Shown: positions 48,601-51,600 of the stretch, piece by piece
How the letters are laid out: each line of letters opens with the position of its first letter
Numbering within the stretch: position 1 is the first letter of the stretch
Source of the DNA: Bufo bufo
Taxonomy: Eukaryota; Chordata; Amphibia; Anura; Bufonidae
Length of the DNA stretch: 64,000 nucleotides
Assembly (NCBI RefSeq): GCF_905171765.1
Contig: NC_053393.1
Coordinates: 67,487,371-67,551,370, forward strand
Reading direction: 5' to 3'
The notes under the pieces: generated by a model
Seen by the model: only the letters and a program-made list of their open reading frames with translations
What the model was told of the DNA's origin: nothing
Database searches by the model: none
Position numbers and translations under genes: made by a program

Positions 48601-51600
48601 GACCCTAAAAGGGGTTATCCGAGATTTTTATACTGATATCTTATCCTCTGGACCCCCGTCAATCAGCTGCTTGAGAAGGCACCGGCGCTCGCTGAAGCAC
48701 CACGGGCTTCTCTCAGCTCACCGAGCATAGCGCCATCCATTGTGTAGTGGCTGTGCTTGGTATTGCAGCTCGGCCCCATTCACTTCTATGGGGCTGAGCT
48801 GCGCCTAGGTTATGTGACCGATGAACGTGATGTCACATGGCTCAGGCTAAGCCTTCTCAAACAGCTGATCAATAGTTGTTCTGGGTGTCAGACCCCCACC
48901 AATAAGATACTGATGACCTATCCAGAGGATAGATCATCACTTAAAATATCTCGGAAAACCTCTTTAACGGGTTTTCCAGGATAGGAAAAACTTGGCTGCT
49001 TTCTTCCAATAACAGCACCACCCCTGTCCATAGGTTGTGTGTGGTACTGCAGCTGATCTCCATGGAACTGAATGGAGTAGCAATACCAAGCCCAACCTGT
49101 GGCCAGAGGTGGTGCTGTTGTTTTTGGAAGAAAGCAGCCATGTTTTTCTTATCCTGTATAACCCCTTGAATTACTCTGAAACACTGGAATCTGGAATCTT
49201 CCAGATTAAAAACAAGCCAAGAACAGAGAGAAGAGTCCGCTGTGAAACTAATACCTGGCTACTACCACAAAGATCAGCTTGTGTACACGGAATGACCTGT
49301 GAATCAAGCCGAGCTGGACGAACCGCGGCTATTGCAGTATCTTATTAAAATGACACTGGGATGTGGTTTATTGGGAGCGATCTGTCGATTATTAATGATA
49401 ATTGGTATATCTATTAGCATAAAGTACTTGGTTCTGACCAAAAGAAACACACTACATTGGCTGGATTGCCTATCTTTTCCGTATTTTAGGTAGTAAGCAC
49501 CAACATCTGTAGGGTTTCTGGAAACAATTGATAGGCAGAGGTGCCAAGGTCATCAGTAAGTAAGTCCTGGAACACCCCCTATAAAAGATGCAGTAAAACT
49601 TGTATTTCATTACTTTAAATTCCTGCTTATTCTGGGCTTTGAAGTTAAAGGGGTATTCCCATCTTAGACAATGGGGCATATCGCTAGGCCACCAGGCGCA
49701 GCTCCCTGCCTCTCCCATTGAAGTGAATGGGAGCGCACCACGCATGCGCGGCCACCGCTCCAATTCATTTCTATGGGGCCGACGGAAATAGCCGAGCGTA
49801 TTTTCGGCGGCTCAATAGAAATGAATGGAGAGCAGCTGCGCATGCGCAGTGCGCCCTCCTCAAGTTTCTCCGCTCCGTTCTCCTTGTAGGTGCGGGTCCC
49901 AGAGGTAGGACCCGCACCTATCAGACGATGGGGGCATATCCTAGCGATATACCCCCATTGTCTAAGATGGGATAACCCCTTTAAGAACGCGGTCCTATAA
50001 GTGACCGACAGCCTTCCCTCTATGAGGAGGCGGTCCCATCAGTGACTGACAGCCTTCCCTCTATGAGGAGGCGGTCCTATCAGTGACTGACAGCCTTCTC
50101 TCTATGAGGAGGAGGTCCTATCAGTGATTGACAGCCTTCCCTCTATGAGGAGGCGGTCCTATCAGTGACTGACAGCCTTCTCTCTATGAGGAGGAGGTCC
50201 TATCAGTGATTGACAGCCTTCCCTCTATGAGGAGGAGGTCCTATCAGTGATTGACAGCCTTCCCTCTATGAGGAGGCGGTCCTATCAGTGACTGACAGCC
50301 TTCCCTCTATGAGGAGGCGGTCCTATCAGTGACTGACAGCCTTCCCTCTATGAGGAGGCGGTCCTATCAGTGACTGACAGCCTTCTCTCTATGAGGAGGA
50401 GGTCCTATCAGTGATTGACAGCCTTCCCTCTATGAGGAGGCGGTCCTATCAGTGATTGACAGCCTTCCCTCTATGAGGAGGCGGTCCTATCAGTGACTGA
50501 CAGCCTTCCCTCTATGAGGAGGCGGTCCTATCAGTGACTGACAGCCTTCCCTCTATGAGGAGGCGGTCCTATCAGTGACTGACAGCCTTCTCTCTATGAG
50601 GAGGAGGTCCTATCAGTGATTGACAGCCTTCCCTCTATGAGGAGGCGGTCCTATCAGTGATTGACAGCCTTCCCTCTATGAGGAGGCGGTCCTATCAGTG
50701 ACTGACAGCCTTCCCTCTATGAGGAGGCGGTCCTATCAGTGACTGACAGCCTTCCCTCTATGAGGAGGCGGTCCTATCAGTGACTGACAGCCTTCCCTCT
50801 ATGAGGAGTCGGTCCTATCAGTGATTGACAGCCTTCCATCTATGAATGGAATGTTCTGCTCTCTATAAACTGTCCTATCCTTGTCCGTAAAACGGACATA
50901 TGGATGCGGACAGCATGCAGTAAAGTGAATGGGTCTGTATCCGACCCACAAAAAATGCGGATTGGATGTGGACAAAAAACATGGTCATGTGCATGATCCG
51001 TAAAATTTATGAAATATAAGTTTTACTGAATCTCTTCCCATAAAACTATAGATCAATCTGAACACACGTATATAAAAGGAGTCTGGTTTCTGAAACCACC
51101 AGAGTGGGAACCTGCGCTGATTACAGTGCAGTCAAGGGTTTAGAGACACAAATAAAAAGTTGTATGGATTGGTACCTTATAGGAGAGCGATCTATGCGCG
51201 GAAGATCCTCCTTGTTATTGCAGGGTGACGTCACACGCCGAAATTCCCGGACTTCAAACTGGTGGTTCCCTCGCACGAGTGATTTGCTGCCGGCAGGAGC
51301 ATCACTCACGCGGGAAGGTTGAACCAGAAGCCGTCCGGACACCAGCTTCCCTGCAATAACAAGCAGGATCTTCCACGTATAGATCGCTCTCCTATAAGGT
51401 ACCAATCCATACCACTTTATATTTGTGTCTCTAAACCCTTGACTGCACCGTAATCAGCGCAGGTTCCCACTCTGGTTGTTTCAGAAACCAGACTCCTTTT
51501 ATATACGTGTGCTCAGATTTCACCAGTCCAAGCAGCAGACTGTGTTTGGGAACCTAGCAGCGATTCCCTTACGGGTGAGGAGTGTCAAGTGGCCACGGTA

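Noticed and set aside
49985..50850. CRISPR-like regular repeats
   Set aside because: Units are contiguous with no unique spacers, in a vertebrate intron; this is a minisatellite.
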